This document shows positions 1 to 11,570 of a DNA stretch of 64,000 bases, in pieces. The notes beneath the pieces were generated by a model. That model did not search any database. It was given only the letters and a program-made list of their open reading frames with translations, and was not told the origin of the DNA. Origin of the DNA: Cunninghamia lanceolata (Eukaryota > Streptophyta > Pinopsida > Cupressales > Cupressaceae); NCBI GenBank assembly GCA_027924645.1, contig BSBN01000233.1, forward strand, positions 11,674,501 through 11,738,500. The letters are read 5' to 3'. The first letter of the stretch is position 1. Every line of letters begins with the position of its first letter. The position numbers were made by a program, and so were the translations under genes.

Positions 1-158
1 TGAAGTACAACATCCTCCTTGTGTGAAATTCACCATATTCTTAAGGACAAGACATCCACTTAACCCAGCTTGAATGCTACATTTAAGGCATTTAAGGCAG
101 TGGAAGATTTCTCATTATAAATTCCAAGCGCCTATGGATTTTTTTCACCATTTCCAAC

Positions 159-566
159 ATGGAGACTCCTATCCAACTCACAAGTAATAGGTGGCAAATT
201 GCATTTCTAGGACAAATTACAGATGCCCGGCTCAGGGTAATTTATAAAGTTAAATCCAAAATGTTTATAGAAGTAGTGAAGATGGTTCTAGGGTTGTGCT
301 TTTTGTCTTTAGTGTACCACTATCGGGTGAACACTGACATTTCTTCCTACTTCCTGGATTCATTATTAGACTTGGGGATGCCGAAAGTGGATGCTTTGGT
401 ATGCTTACGGGAGACATTCAAGGACTCCATCCTTGGTGACGATGTGGAGGTCACAGTGTTTGTAGATATCAACAATGGAATTCTGAAGGCTGGTGATTTA
501 CCCAAGATACTGGACCTTGTTGTAGTCGTCGAACTCCAGCCCTTCCTTACAAATTTGGCTGGCTAG
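159..566 (+). pseudogene. Unknown-family protein, truncated copy (135 aa)
   Basis: I do not recognise this family. The 135-residue ORF starts at an ATG and aligns over most of its length with the minus-strand ORF at 3694-4407. Shared signatures are a hydrophobic stretch VVKMVLGLCFL (VVKIVLGVDFL in the other copy), then YRVNTDISSYFLDSLLD (YRVDSHISSHFLASILD), then a downstream LPKILDL-like segment. It ends about 55 residues before the other copy's C-terminus, and no continuation was found after the TAG, so it is probably a truncated or decayed paralogue. An AATAAA lies near 887, followed by an A-rich run, which could be a polyadenylation site or the tail of a processed copy. Nothing shows a function. 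Confidence 0.4.
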
Positions 567-1628
567 CAACTTCTCAATCACTAAATTTGAGCAACAAGGG
601 GAAAGGATTTCATACAAAGAGCTATTGGTATGATCTGCGAAGACACTCCCCTATGGATTCAACTTTTTACTATTTTTGTTGAATTTGATGAATTTTACCA
701 GTAGGATTAAATGATGGTTGGCTTTTTTTATGCCTACAATATTTTTTGATTGTATGGTTTATCGAATTGTGAAAATGTAAATTTTGGATAAGACTGGAAT
801 TGTGTAGAAATCTAGAATGAAAATATTGTATGTAATCTTTTATATAATATCAATATATTTTGGGCATTCATATGTGCCTATTACCAATAAAAAAAAGAGA
901 GCTTAGAATCATACATTTCTCCAATATTATAATTATGTCAATTGTGGGCATTCTATCTCCCATGGTTGCATGAAAGATTATCAAGATGAACAAATATGAA
1001 GAATAAACACCATTAATGTGTTTAACAAGTTACATACCAAATTGTTTCAACAAGAAATAACATTTCCATGGTTGCATTGAAAATATAACTATTAAGAAAT
1101 TGGGTTTGGGTATGCAATTCAATTGTACTATGAAAAATTAATACAACACAATATAAAATAGATTACAATTTGGAAAGAAATGCACCTAGATTATGGAAAT
1201 ATTTAGACTACAAGATTATTAGAATAGTTACTAAAATTTTTAATATACGAATTTTTTTGGCTTTTCAATAAGCAAAGTTTGAACCAAAAGATTTTAATTT
1301 TGGGGTTAAAAAGTAAGATCCTAAAACAAGGCTAGGAGATCCAAACAAATATGAGTGGTTTGTGGAGCTCAATTCAAACAACCATGATTTATGTAATTTT
1401 TAAAGGTAAGAGTATTTGCAAAGAAATAGATAAGAATATTATGTTGACAAATACTATTCTTATGTGTAGAAGTACTAGGGTGGCAATGTACATACATTGG
1501 AATACTTCATATTATATATTTGACTTATGACGTCAAATGATGTCTTTAAAAAATTACTCCATACCAAATGGTTTTATTTATTAATATAAATTTGGGAATT
1601 AATATTGCACCAAATCATTTAAAATGGC
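567..1628. other. AT-rich non-coding stretch
   Basis: No ORF, RNA gene or mobile-element signature was recognised. The first 330 bases may be the 3' untranslated region of the ORF at 159-566, with an AATAAA near 887. Confidence 0.4.
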
Positions 1629-1629
1629 C

Positions 1630-1692
1630 CAACCTTAACCCTAACCCTAACACTAACTTTAGTGTTATAATTAGGATTAGGGTTAGAATTAG
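1630..1692. repeat. Short telomere-like repeat in inverted orientation
   Basis: A few CCCTAA units (about 1634-1655) are followed within 20 bases by TTAGGG/TTAGAA units, so the motif is a small head-to-head inverted block. It lies about 380 bases left of the much longer TTAGGG-type array and looks like a fragment of it. Confidence 0.65.
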
Positions 1693-2072
1693 TGGTATGT
1701 TAGATATGAAAATGGAAACCTAATGGGATTGGCAAGGGTGGCTAGGGTGGGTAAAGAATAGATCTCAACATAGCACAAACTCTAAAAGAAAAGATATAAT
1801 AATGGAATAATGATAAGTAAGAGTACAATCCCTCAAAAGATATAATAAATGATAATGCCATAAAAAATCACATATATCAGACCCTAAAAGTGATATATCA
1901 TACAAAAAGTGTACCAAGTCAACTCATAGTGGCAAAGAAATGGGCAAGAGTCAAGAAAATTATAAGTTTTAAAATTTGAAATTCAGGTGTCAATTCCATG
2001 TGTGACTTTTAATTATTGATGTGGGACAATGGAACATTAATATTGAGGTGAGGAATGAGTCTTATGATATGT

Positions 2073-2833
2073 GTTAGAGTTAGAATTAGGGTTAGATTTA
2101 AGGATAGATTTAAGTTTAGTGATAAAATGAGGGCTAGGGTTAGAATTAGGGTTAGGGATAGAATTGGGATTATTGTTAGGGTTAGAATTACAGTTGGAAT
2201 TATGGTTAGGGTTAGAATTAGAGTTAGGGTTAGCATTACTATCAAAATTAGGGTTAGAGTTAGGGTTATTATAATTTGGGTTTGAATTAGGGTTTGAATT
2301 AGTAATATAAGTAGTATTGGGGTAATAATTAGGGTTAGGGATCAAATTAAGATTTGAATTATAATTGGATTTAGGGTTACGGTTCTAATTATATTTAGAA
2401 TTAGTGTTACGATTATCGGTAGAATTGGTGTTAGAATTAGGTTACAACTATGATTAGAATTAGGACTAAGGTTGGGGTTAGAATTAGGGTGAATGTTAGG
2501 GTTAGGGTTATAGTTACAATAAAACAACAAAGGTCAGTTACATTTATATCTATATATACAACTATGGTTAGAATTAGGGTGGGGATTAGGTTTGGAATTA
2601 GGAATAGAATTAGGGTTAGGGTTAGGGTTTAGGTTCAAGTTAGGATTAAGGTTGGAAATATGGTTACTGTTAGGGTTGGGGATAGAATTAGGCTTAGGGT
2701 TAGAATTTCTGTTAGGATTAACGTCATTTACTATTAGGATTTACATTTATATCTATATATAGAATTATGGTTAGAATTAGGATTAGGGTTAGAATTACTA
2801 TCAAGATTAACATTAGGGTTAGGTTTAGGGTTA
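2073..2833 (+). repeat. Degenerate interstitial telomere-like array (TTAGGG/TTAGAA)
   Basis: About 760 bases consist mostly of six-base units TTAGGG and TTAGAA with many point variants. The alternating twelve-base unit TTAGGGTTAGAA is common. Seven-base TTTAGGG units, the usual plant telomere repeat, occur only occasionally. Two interruptions near 2525-2565 and 2728-2765 both contain a very similar segment (TTTATATCTATATATA), which suggests a larger duplicated unit of about 200 bases. Apparent reading frames here, such as Asn-Pro-rich or Arg-Val-rich ones, are products of the repeat and not genes. Confidence 0.85.
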
Positions 2834-2951
2834 TATTATCTATAATTAATATATAATATATCTAACCTATATTATAATAGTTGATTATATAATTATAATA
2901 ATTCTTAAGATATATAATATATTTAGAATTAAGCTTGCCACTCTAGATGGT

Positions 2952-3115
2952 ACTAGCATATCTATTTAAAAATATATATAAAGCAGGCCGAGAGATATCC
3001 TTCTCGAGGTGCCTATTCTTTTAATCAATTTACCACACATATGTGGAATAAGCACCTGGAGAAGAATATCTCTTGGCATACTTTAGATATATTTTTTTAA
3101 TATAGATATGCTAGT
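2952..3115. repeat. 164-bp imperfect hairpin (MITE-like or small-RNA precursor-like)
   Basis: Left arm 2952-3017 and right arm 3047-3115 are reverse complements with a few mismatches. The loop, 3018-3046, contains the perfect palindrome CCACACATATGTGG. Arm ends read ACTAGCATATCTAT and, on the far side, ATAGATATGCTAGT. No clear target-site duplication was found. A miniature inverted-repeat element is the simplest reading; a hairpin RNA source is possible. Confidence 0.6.
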
Positions 3116-3693
3116 TATATTAATAATAAATCGTTCACAACTATAATCTTCACCCACTTAGTATAATTATAATACATTAAACTTGTAAGAATCTATTCAT
3201 CTCAAACTTCTTCCCACCTCCTCTCTAAAATTCTATGTCACACCTCATCTATCCACAACAAAACACATACTATTATTACAACACTGCAAAGGCAGGTACT
3301 CACCACTACATGGCACTCGTTTTAATTTATTTTCATTTATTTATTTTTAACAAAAAATTATATATATATATATATATAAACCCTATGAATACAATAGTAA
3401 CCCTAAATGTTATGTATGATTTCAAATAAAATACAAGGACAGAGAGTGTGTATTTTTTTTTTATTCGTAAATATAAGTTTGTATTGATCAGGAGAAAGTA
3501 TGAACAAGTAGGTGCCTATACTCCGTTTACCTGCAATAGCCAGTCTGACAAAAACCCTAAAACCTTTCCTAGGGCCTATTGGAGCTTTACAAAATTAGCC
3601 ATTAGGCTTTCTATAACTGTAATATTAGGCTTGCTATTCTGCATATATCTATAGTATTAACAGACTTATTGGTGTATAGATTCAACCATAGGA
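3116..3693. other. AT-rich spacer with short TA run
   Basis: Nothing gene-like was recognised. It includes a short (TA)n run at about 3361-3378 and short ORFs of low-complexity composition. The right end adjoins the 3' end of the minus-strand unknown gene. Confidence 0.4.
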
Positions 3694-4407
3694 TCAGAAG
3701 AGGCCGAGTTCCACAGCCATAGCCTGTAGCCTATCCACCCAAACCCCTTCCCTGGAGTCCTCATCCTCTTGCAAGATGCTCTGAAGAAACCCGTAGACCT
3801 GGAGGACCCGATCTTGGTGCTCTACCAACGTCATGCCTTTCAAGTCGAGGATGAATGGCAGGACCTTTGTCACCTCCAGAGGGTCTATATGGGCGGCTAT
3901 GTCTTTTGGACGGGGGATACCTACCCCTGGAACGGCCACCTCTAGAATGTCATTGAGGCCTCGGAGGATTTCTGGTTTAAACAGTCTTGTCATGATGAAT
4001 TTCGCCGCCTCTGTAGACACCCCTGTGTCCAGGATTGACGCTAAGAAATGAGAGGAAATGTGAGAATCCACCCTGTAGAATTCATCTATAGCCAAAAAAT
4101 CCACCCCTAGGACAATCTTAACCACCGGAAGGAGAAATCCTTCGTGCTTACGCAGGATACGTTTAAGCCTTAAATTTGAAACAACACCTTTAAATGCCAT
4201 CTGTTGAACTGAATCTCCAGCTAAATAGGGGTCAAAATTCCCAAGTTGATCATCCCATGCGTCAAAATCTTTACGATGAAACCTGAGCCCTTCTCTGAAA
4301 TCTTTGCGATGAAACCCGAGTCCCCGATGAAGACAGCCAAGGACTGAAAGCACAGTAACAACTGCGAAGAACGCTTTCTGTCTATAGCATGGAGGGAATG
4401 CATTCAC
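3694..4407 (-). CDS. Unknown-family protein, longer copy (up to 237 codons)
   Basis: Family not recognised. The open frame runs 237 codons, but its first codon at 4407 is GTG directly after an in-frame TAA. The first ATG is residue 69 (4200-4198), giving 169 residues, so either the start is there or upstream codons belong to a spliced exon. The upstream part has a hydrophobic run FFAVVTVLSVLG that would suit a signal or transit peptide, and a duplicated FHRKDF motif about 11 residues apart. The core from QQMAFKG onward aligns with the plus-strand copy at 159-566. There are no internal stops over 700 bases, unlike every transposon ORF in the window, so it may be a real or recently lost gene. 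No catalytic motif is visible. Confidence 0.45.
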   Translation of the reverse strand: MNAFPPCYRQKAFFAVVTVLSVLGCLHRGLGFHRKDFREGLRFHRKDFDAWDDQLGNFDPYLAGDSVQQMAFKGVVSNLRLKRILRKHEGFLLPVVKIVLGVDFLAIDEFYRVDSHISSHFLASILDTGVSTEAAKFIMTRLFKPEILRGLNDILEVAVPGVGIPRPKDIAAHIDPLEVTKVLPFILDLKGMTLVEHQDRVLQVYGFLQSILQEDEDSREGVWVDRLQAMAVELGLF

Positions 4408-6985
4408 TTAACCCCATGCTTGTGATTATTTCATGAACATCTTGGTGAGAGCAGCGCGTGCGATGGCTCACATCGAAGGTCTGTGAGCTCAGCACAGAGA
4501 GGGGAGAGTCTCCGTATAATGAGTACCAACGACCCATCCAATGCCGATGAATTATAGCAAAACAAAAACTGGCCATAATAGATCCTTATGGCAACGACCC
4601 ATCCAACTATGCTTGGATTGGGTGCCCACCCTGCCACCCTAGAGAGAGTGTGTATTTTTAAAGATGAACAATAAATCATTTTAATTTATTTTGAAGCCCC
4701 CTTTTTGGGGGATGGAGAGAAGTGGTCTTTCCATGTATGTAATAACTCCCCATGTGGGCATGTGGCCATGGCCAAGCCGCCCCTTTCTCTTTCTTTTCTT
4801 TTTTTAAATTAATTATTTATTTATCTACTTATTTTTTGTTTTTCTATTAAAATATATATATTTATTTTTAATAAATTTTTACTTATGTATATATACATGT
4901 ATATGTTTAAAATATATATTTTTATTTTTAATAATTTTTATTTATGTACACACAACACCACTTTAAAGATTATAGATATACATAGATATTCTTATTTTTA
5001 TAATGTTAAATAATCAGTTAAATATATGTATATTTTATATATGCATATGTATAGATATAAATTAGAAATTAGAAAAAATGAGTAAATGTATATCATGTGT
5101 ATCTATTGACAAACATGTCTTCAAATCATGTATCTAGGGGCATTTAAAATAAACATGTTAAATTTATACAAATGTTGGAAGACATTTTACACATTTATAT
5201 GGATATTATTTCAACTAAAACAATAAACTACAACACAACTCTTGCATATGCACACAAATCTTACAATAATAGAGAATATTTCATTTGTAAACAATAAATT
5301 TATACAAATCTTTAAATCCATTTTCTTGATTCTTCTTTAGGATTTTTCCACCCTATTGAAATCCCAATAATAAATAAGCCAATAGGAGGAGAAAGCTCTC
5401 CACCTAATCAATGTGGTGTAATCAAGCCATTTAAGGCTCTAGCCATCTCCTACACTAGGAGAATCAACTAAGACACATATTTAATACAAACAAAGGATGA
5501 ACAAAGAATGGTAGGAATATAAGCTCACATAAGGAATAACACAAACATTTTTAACTCAACCCATTCCATAACCAACATGAGGGAACTCTTTCCCTCCCTC
5601 CCACCCCCCCACCCGACCCCCCCAACACACACACCAATAATTAATAAAATCACAAATAAATTAGAACCATCTTCTATTCTTAATATAAATACAAAATAAT
5701 AATTAAAGTTAAGAAAAGGTAGAAGACTTATCTATTTTATTAGGCATTTTTGGAGATGAGATCATCTGTCTCCTTCAAACATGCTTCCATGAGCTTCCAA
5801 CTTCCAAGCTCCACATTCCCCTCTAAAAAGATTCTATAATTCAAGAATCCTCCCAAAAATGTCATAATGAGGGTTTATATGAGAGTATCACGTGACTTCT
5901 CTTCATTCAATGTAAGGAAGACACATGGCACCTCTCCAACCCCTACAATCACCTTCCTCACATCGCACCTAGGTTCACATGACCACCCATGTGCGATATC
6001 ACATTGTCTCAAATAGATATGAAAACTCATGTGAGTTCACATGAGTCTCAAATAGACACGACTATTCATATGAGTTTGGTTCACATGGGTCTCCCTTCAA
6101 TAGTATGGGATTTATTTCTCCATTCAAAACCTTGGGAAAATCATGGGTAGACTTGGTGTACCTTGAAACAAGCACCATGCCTCCATGAAGTGAATCTCTT
6201 TTCAAGAGATTAAAAAATGTACCTTTTCAAACCCCCAAAAAATATCCTACACCCTTCTCCAAGAACCCTACTTGTAGGTACTTTGGTTGGCACCCTAAAA
6301 ATATATTTACACATTATATTTTACTTTTTATACTCAAGAAAAATGAATTTAAAATTGGTATACTAGTTTGTACTCTTACCTACACATTTTGACACATGGA
6401 ATACACCTAAGTACTAACACATTGAACTAGGGATTTAAAAGTAAAATTTACACAGTTAAAAAATAACAAGGTTTAAAAAAGACTACTTCACAATGGAAGC
6501 ATGTAAACATTAGTGTCTTAAAGATTCTCTCATTCTTCTATTGGTGATTACATCTGCACACTCATTGAAAATAACAATGTACACCTATGGTATATATAGC
6601 CTAAGCAATATGATCAAAATCACACTATTCAATTGTAATAATTAAAGTGAATCACATACATAATAGTTAAGAATTATCATAATAGTTGACACCAAAATTA
6701 CATTTCAATTAGGGTTAATTCACATCAATTATACACCATTTAATTCATAATAGCAATTAGATTATAAATTAAACAATGATACAAATATTCAAGTTAGAAA
6801 TAACATCTCATCATATTTTTTAATTTATCCTATAATAATTGTTTGTAGAATGGGTTACAACTAAAAAGATACCATGCACTCATAACTTACCCAAATCCAC
6901 ATACCACAATTCTATCTTTAACAAGGTTAGTACTACCATTACTTGAAGTCAATTAAATCTATTTAGTTGTCAACCTTCATGAACC
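4408..6985. other. Long non-coding stretch, AT-rich
   Basis: No supported gene. Visible items are a short inverted repeat CCCCC-TTTTT-GGGGG near 4697-4710, a C-rich run at about 5589-5625, and repeated CACATGAG/CTCATGTG words at about 5990-6090. The composition around 5330-6250 resembles a decayed LTR, but no matching partner or terminal duplication was found. Confidence 0.35.
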
Positions 6986-6989
6986 ACCT

Positions 6990-7600
6990 CGAAGATCCCA
7001 TTGGTCCTAATCATACTGATAGATAATTCCCTCGTAGAGGAAAACAACCATATAAATAATAAATGTGTAAACATTATTAGTATAATCCTCATCCTCTACT
7101 CCCTAAGAACACATGTCCAAAAATTTCCCTTACAATACATTAAATACTCATTTCCTTGGGTTGAGGGAAATTCTAAATTGTTGGCATCTTTGGAAGACTT
7201 TCTTTGATTGATAAAAATGGTCTTCTTTATTATTAGAGAATACCATAAGATCATCTAGTTATATTAGAATGATTTCATTAAATAAATCCTTGAATACAAT
7301 GTCCATTGCTCACTAGAATGTGCCTTCCACATTAGATAGTCCAAATGGCATTTTTTGGTACGTAAAGGTGCCCCATTTTGTAGTAAATGTTATTTTATGT
7401 TGGTCTTCTTCTTTCACTAAAATCTAATTGAAACCTAATAATCCATCCGATAGGGAGAATCTATTAGAACCAAAAACCATGTACAAGATCTGATCCATTG
7501 AGGGAAATGGGTCATTAAGTGATGCCTTGTTCAAGTCCCTGAAGTGTGCACAAAGTTATTTTCTCTACTTTTCTTTCTGAAAAGTATTAGGTTGGATACC
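6990..7600 (-). pseudogene. Relict Ty3/gypsy reverse transcriptase fragment
   Basis: Read on the minus strand, this encodes recognisable RT blocks in order: FRDLNKAS, a SLSDGLLGFN block (family: DGFSGYNQ), TTKWGTFTY, KMPFGLSNVEGTF, AMDIVFKDLFNEIILI, then LDDLMVFSNNKEDHF containing the active-site DD, and ISLNPRK. It is broken by several stops and indels. The blocks are closest by eye to element A's RT, so this is an older relative. No LTRs belonging to it were identified. Confidence 0.7.
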
Positions 7601-7676
7601 CAATTTTAATGTTTTATTGGGTAGATGATTGTCTTATATGTTGATGGCCTATTTTTTTTAGAAACAATAAGGGTAT

Positions 7677-7856
7677 GTCCATATCCTCTCTCTCTCCCCC
7701 TCTCTCTCCCTCTCCCTCTCTCTCTCCCTCTCTCTCCTCTCTTTACCTCCTACCCTCTCTCTCTCACCTCTCTACCTCCCTCGCCTCCCCCTTTGTCTCT
7801 CACCTATCTACCTCCCTCCCCTCTCTACCTACTACCTTCTCTCTCTATCTCTGGTT
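7677..7856 (+). repeat. CT-rich microsatellite (pyrimidine tract)
   Basis: The tract consists of (CT)n, CCCT and ACCTC runs of about 180 bases with almost no purines. Two overlapping Ser/Leu/Pro-rich reading frames across it result from composition. Confidence 0.85.
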
Positions 7857-7859
7857 GAG

Positions 7860-8696
7860 TTTATAGGGTTAATGCTCTAGAATATAGGCTTTAAGGCATA
7901 GGGTTGAGGGTATTGGTTATAGGGTATTTAATAATTTAAGTACAGTGAAAATCTTGTCATAGTAGTAATTTTAGAATTTAGACAACACTTATAACTTCCC
8001 ATGAATGACAAAACACACTTGCATTATAACACGAGCATATTTTGAGGAACCAAAAAATGGACAAAAAGCATGTGCAATCTGTGAATCAAACCCACGTGCT
8101 CTGTTATTCTCTTCTTTCTATGCATTATCAGACAAAAAAATGCTTTTCATGGTATTGACATTTACACAATCATTGTTTACTTAATCCACGACCTTTTTTT
8201 GGTTTTTCAACATAGAAGAAGTAAATTAGATGTTTTTGGATAGAATTTGATTATTTGAACTACTATTTTCATGTTTCATATTATTTGAATGCTAATTTTC
8301 ATGTATTTAGATTGAATTTGATGATATAGATTTGTTTTTTTCACAAATTTGACTAATCCTAATAGAGTTATATAGAATTTAACATTGAATATGAAGGAAC
8401 TTGCCAAAAAATTGAAGTAGACATAATTGTGCAATTGGACAACTCGAATATCAAGATCTAAGGTATGTTCTTTATGTATTTGTTTACTTCAATTTATGAT
8501 TATGTTAGCATGAACTCCTAATAAATATGCCAATGATATGTTAAGATAATAATACAAGTTTTCAAGTAACACAAAATGATGATCTTTGTGGTTTTGATCT
8601 TCAACAAAATGATCCTATTATGGCACACCCAAAAACATAAAATAAGATCCTATTGGAAATTCCTCACTAAAGCCCTACGAATTAAAAAGCTATTAT
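7860..8696. other. AT-rich flank of element A
   Basis: No gene or element signature was recognised. It ends with the left target-site copy GTATT (8697-8701) of element A. Confidence 0.4.
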
Positions 8697-8825
8697 GTAT
8701 TTGTAGAGTTCTTACTCTACATTTTGGAGCATCAATTAATAGTGGCAGTATAGTTTTACTATCAACTTCTATTGGCTTAGTAATATTTGATTGTGTTGCA
8801 AGTATAGCCCGCATAGGAATGTGTT

Positions 8826-9510
8826 AGGTGTCAACATGGCGGGGTTTTGAAGAAGCGGAAGGGATGATGCTTCCTAAAAATGTGTAGAGTCAACATGTGG
8901 AAAGGAGTTTAAGAGGAAACAAGATCAGTTTTTAGCAGCATGAGAATGTGCCAAGTGTCATCTTCTTAGTTCGCAATACTTAAGAGTCACGGGATGTGCC
9001 ACGTATCTTAGGCTCATATTCTTCCTTTGTTTTTCATAAAGTTTCTAAGCTGTATAGTAAAGTGCCAAGTGTCGTTACAATGGGGATTCAAGGAGGAAAT
9101 TTTAGAAAAGGCAATGAAGAGATGCGCTAATCTACCATGTGTCCTTTTTGCAAATGGAGTAGAATCTGTCGTGTGTCCCTTTCCTTAATAGTTTCAAGAA
9201 GTGTCAAAGTGCAACATAGTGGGCCCAAAATATTAAAAGATAGTTTCTAAGTGAAGTGGACAATGCCAAGTGTCACGACCTCATGCGTTTGAAGAATAGA
9301 AACAAATGAGACTTTTAAAGGAGCATTAGCCTGCCATGTGTCCCAGTTTTGGAACTCACAGGTGTTGCCATGTGTTTTGATCATTAGTTAAGATTAAGTA
9401 GGAAATAGATGAGGCCAGATGCACCAAGTGTCAGTATGGCACGTATTCTCACCATGTTATACAAGGAGCCAAGCACAATAAGTGCAGAAGCACCACATGG
9501 CAACTTTGAA
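8826..9510 (+). promoter_or_regulatory. Reiterated CCANGTGTC (G-box/ABRE-like) motifs in element A LTR
   Basis: Variants recur about every 60-80 bases upstream of the TATA box: GCCAAGTGTC near 8950, GCCACGTATC near 8998, GCCAAGTGTC near 9065, ACCATGTGTCC near 9134, then about 9263, 9333, 9365 and 9421, and CACATGG near 9500. The other LTR keeps one as GACACGTGGC (33738-33747), a proper G-box/ABRE core. Most copies look like CACGTG sites altered at the CpG. ACGTG cores bind plant bZIP and bHLH factors (established); that these act as an enhancer array is inference. Confidence 0.5.
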
Positions 9511-9718
9511 CCATTTGGAAGCCCACAAAAGAGGCCATCTATCCCAATAGAACTGGTAGTGTTAAGGCCGTATGTTCAACGCCAGTCAACCAATCAAAAT
9601 GTGAGGATGATACAAACATAGATTTAGAAAGATTTCTTGTGCATGACCAGTTCTAGTTTAGTTTTGTAGATGGTTGAGATCCTAATGGCCATCAATGTTT
9701 CAAGCCCCATCTTTCTGC

Positions 9719-9725
9719 TATAAAC
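9719..9725 (+). promoter_or_regulatory. TATA box of element A LTR
   Basis: TATAAAC follows the CCANGTGTC-rich stretch. The 3' LTR has TATAAGT at the equivalent place (34757). It probably marks the U3/R region; the transcription start is not visible. Confidence 0.5.
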
Positions 9726-10280
9726 AGGGCAATTTTGTAACTAAAATATATGTGAAAAAGATATTGAAATAGAAGATATATGAGAAGAGTTTTATTCTAT
9801 GACTAGAATATATCATTTTTGCCTTCGTAATTGTTTTAGAAAGAGAAGCACTATAGATCTGTGCATATTATGTGCCTCATGTACTCTGCTAAATTAATTA
9901 ATGAAAAACCTCTATTCTGTACTATTTGGTGATATTTTTCTATGTCTCTATCACAATTTCTCTAAGTTTAGCCTTTGAGTTTAAATCTATTCATCATCTA
10001 TTTATATTGACCATGCTCATTGCTCTCTAATATAGCAAAAATCATAAAAAAATTAGCCACTGTGCTAATTGTTGAAACAAATATAAGTCTAGCGCATTGC
10101 CTTAGAAGTTGCTTTATATTGTATCTAAAATCTTGTTTTTTCTACCCCTTTTCCTAAAACCCAATTGGAAATAGAAGAGCCAACTTCTATAAAATATGGA
10201 GGTTATTCTGAGAGACATACCACATTCACAGAATCTCCCGTGCTAGTACTAAAACTCCCACAATTTTATACATTAATAGT

Positions 10281-10302
10281 TTTTGGCACGCCCAGTGGGA
10301 CC
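10281..10302 (+). promoter_or_regulatory. Element A primer-binding-site region
   Basis: Directly after the LTR lies TTTTGGCACGCCCAGTGGGA. It resembles the TTGGCGCC...GTGGGG signature found next to the 5' LTR of Tat and Athila elements, where a tRNA primes minus-strand synthesis. The matching tRNA was not determined. Confidence 0.55.
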
Positions 10303-10403
10303 TTTTCTAGATTATTGATTAGAATCGTATGAGCTAGACATTAGGAAGGAGTCAAATCTGTGGACCAACCACCACAGCCCAATCAATTTCTAATCCTGGA
10401 ATC

Positions 10404-11570
10404 TTGTTGCCACCTTTGTTAGACACTCTAAGAAGAAGGGTAAATCAATCATCTAGAGTGCTAGGAATAGCTATGGTAGCACCTGCTCCTCCTAATCCAC
10501 CACGAAACTTTACGAATTGGAAAAACATCAGTCCCCGTGTTCTTCCAACACCACCAGATACCTGGGATCCAATTCCTGCTAATGCTTTGAAAGCATTACC
10601 TAAGTTTAGTGGAGAGGAGTCTAAGACTCCAGGAGAACACCTCTAAGATGTGTCAGATGTATGCACTATGCATGTCATCATGGAACAAAACATTGCTATT
10701 AGATTGTTGGTAGCTTCTTTCAAGGGAAAACCTCTAGATTGGTATAGGTCCTTGGCCTCAAATTCAATATCTACTTGGGATCATCTCAAAGATGTGTTCT
10801 TTGCAAGGTTCAGTGAGAAGGGCGATAGATCATCTCGATTATAGCAACTGATCACCATAAAGAGAGCACCCCAAGAAGTCATAATAGATTTCAACACTTG
10901 GTTTCAAAAGACTTGGGATAGAATCCCTGCCATAACTAGCCATCAGTAGGTATGGTAATTGTGTTTTATCTTAAGGCTTTTAATTCTGATATCTCAGTGA
11001 TGATTCAGTCCTTAGGAGGATAGACCCTACCAACTGTAAGAGCTAAAAATAGCCTAATAGATGCTAGGAAACTACCTCCAAGGCCTCCCATGCCTATGTT
11101 CCCAGAGATTTCTATTCCCCTGCCACAAGAAGCTCCTAATCCTCCATCAGTACATGTATCTATGTATACTTTTCCAACACCTCAACAATCCACCACATCA
11201 ACACCTTTTGCTCCTCTATCTAAAATGGATGATGTCAAGAACATTCTTAGAAACTTTTCAAATGAAATTATTAATCTTAAGAGATAGAAAACTACTTATC
11301 CAAAACCTCCTTACCAGGGATTTCAAGGTAATAGGCCTCCCTTCATGCCAAATCAATACCAAGGGGCATAGAGACTAAACAATCCTTAACCTTCAAATCA
11401 GCTAGTCCCAGTACCCACACCATTACAAATTGTCTCAGCTAACCCAGGTAGAGAAATGGTCGAACTAAATAACATAGTAGAAGAGTCTAATGCTTGGTGT
11501 TTCCCTTGCAACAATTCCCATATTCCTAGAGATTGTCCTAGAGGTAATTTATAGTAGAGGCTAGCAGAGC
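10404..11570 (+). pseudogene. gag: Element A gag (capsid and nucleocapsid), broken
   Basis: Frames across this stretch encode a Pro-rich N-terminus, a capsid (retrotransposon gag) segment including LVASFKGKPLDWYRSL and STWDHLKDVFFARF, a Pro/Thr-rich spacer, and one zinc knuckle at 11498-11536 with C-X2-C-X3-H-X4-C spacing (WCFPCNNSHIPRDC). The knuckle spacing is one residue shorter than the usual C-X2-C-X4-H-X4-C. Stops near 10644, 10842 and 11286 and at least one frame change break it. Gag would form the particle that packages element RNA. Confidence 0.75.

Larger units (their letters stand above)
8702..10278 (+). repeat. Element A 5' LTR (1577 bp)
   Basis: It aligns from end to end with 33551-35316. 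It starts with TGTAGAGT-TCTT-ACTCTACA, an eight-base-pair hairpin, and ends CATTAATA (CATCAACA in the other LTR, so the terminal CA has mutated here). It contains a TATA box near 9719 and many copies of a CCANGTGTC motif. The two LTRs differ by many substitutions and small indels, so the insertion is old. Confidence 0.9.

Noticed and set aside
2009..2632. Several ORFs of 60-102 codons on both strands in the telomere-like array
   Set aside because: Translations are monotonous Asn-Pro, Leu-Thr or Arg-Val repeats produced by the six-base unit; no independent coding evidence.
7625..7866. Ser/Leu/Pro-rich ORFs in the CT tract
   Set aside because: They result from the pyrimidine microsatellite, with two overlapping frames equally open.
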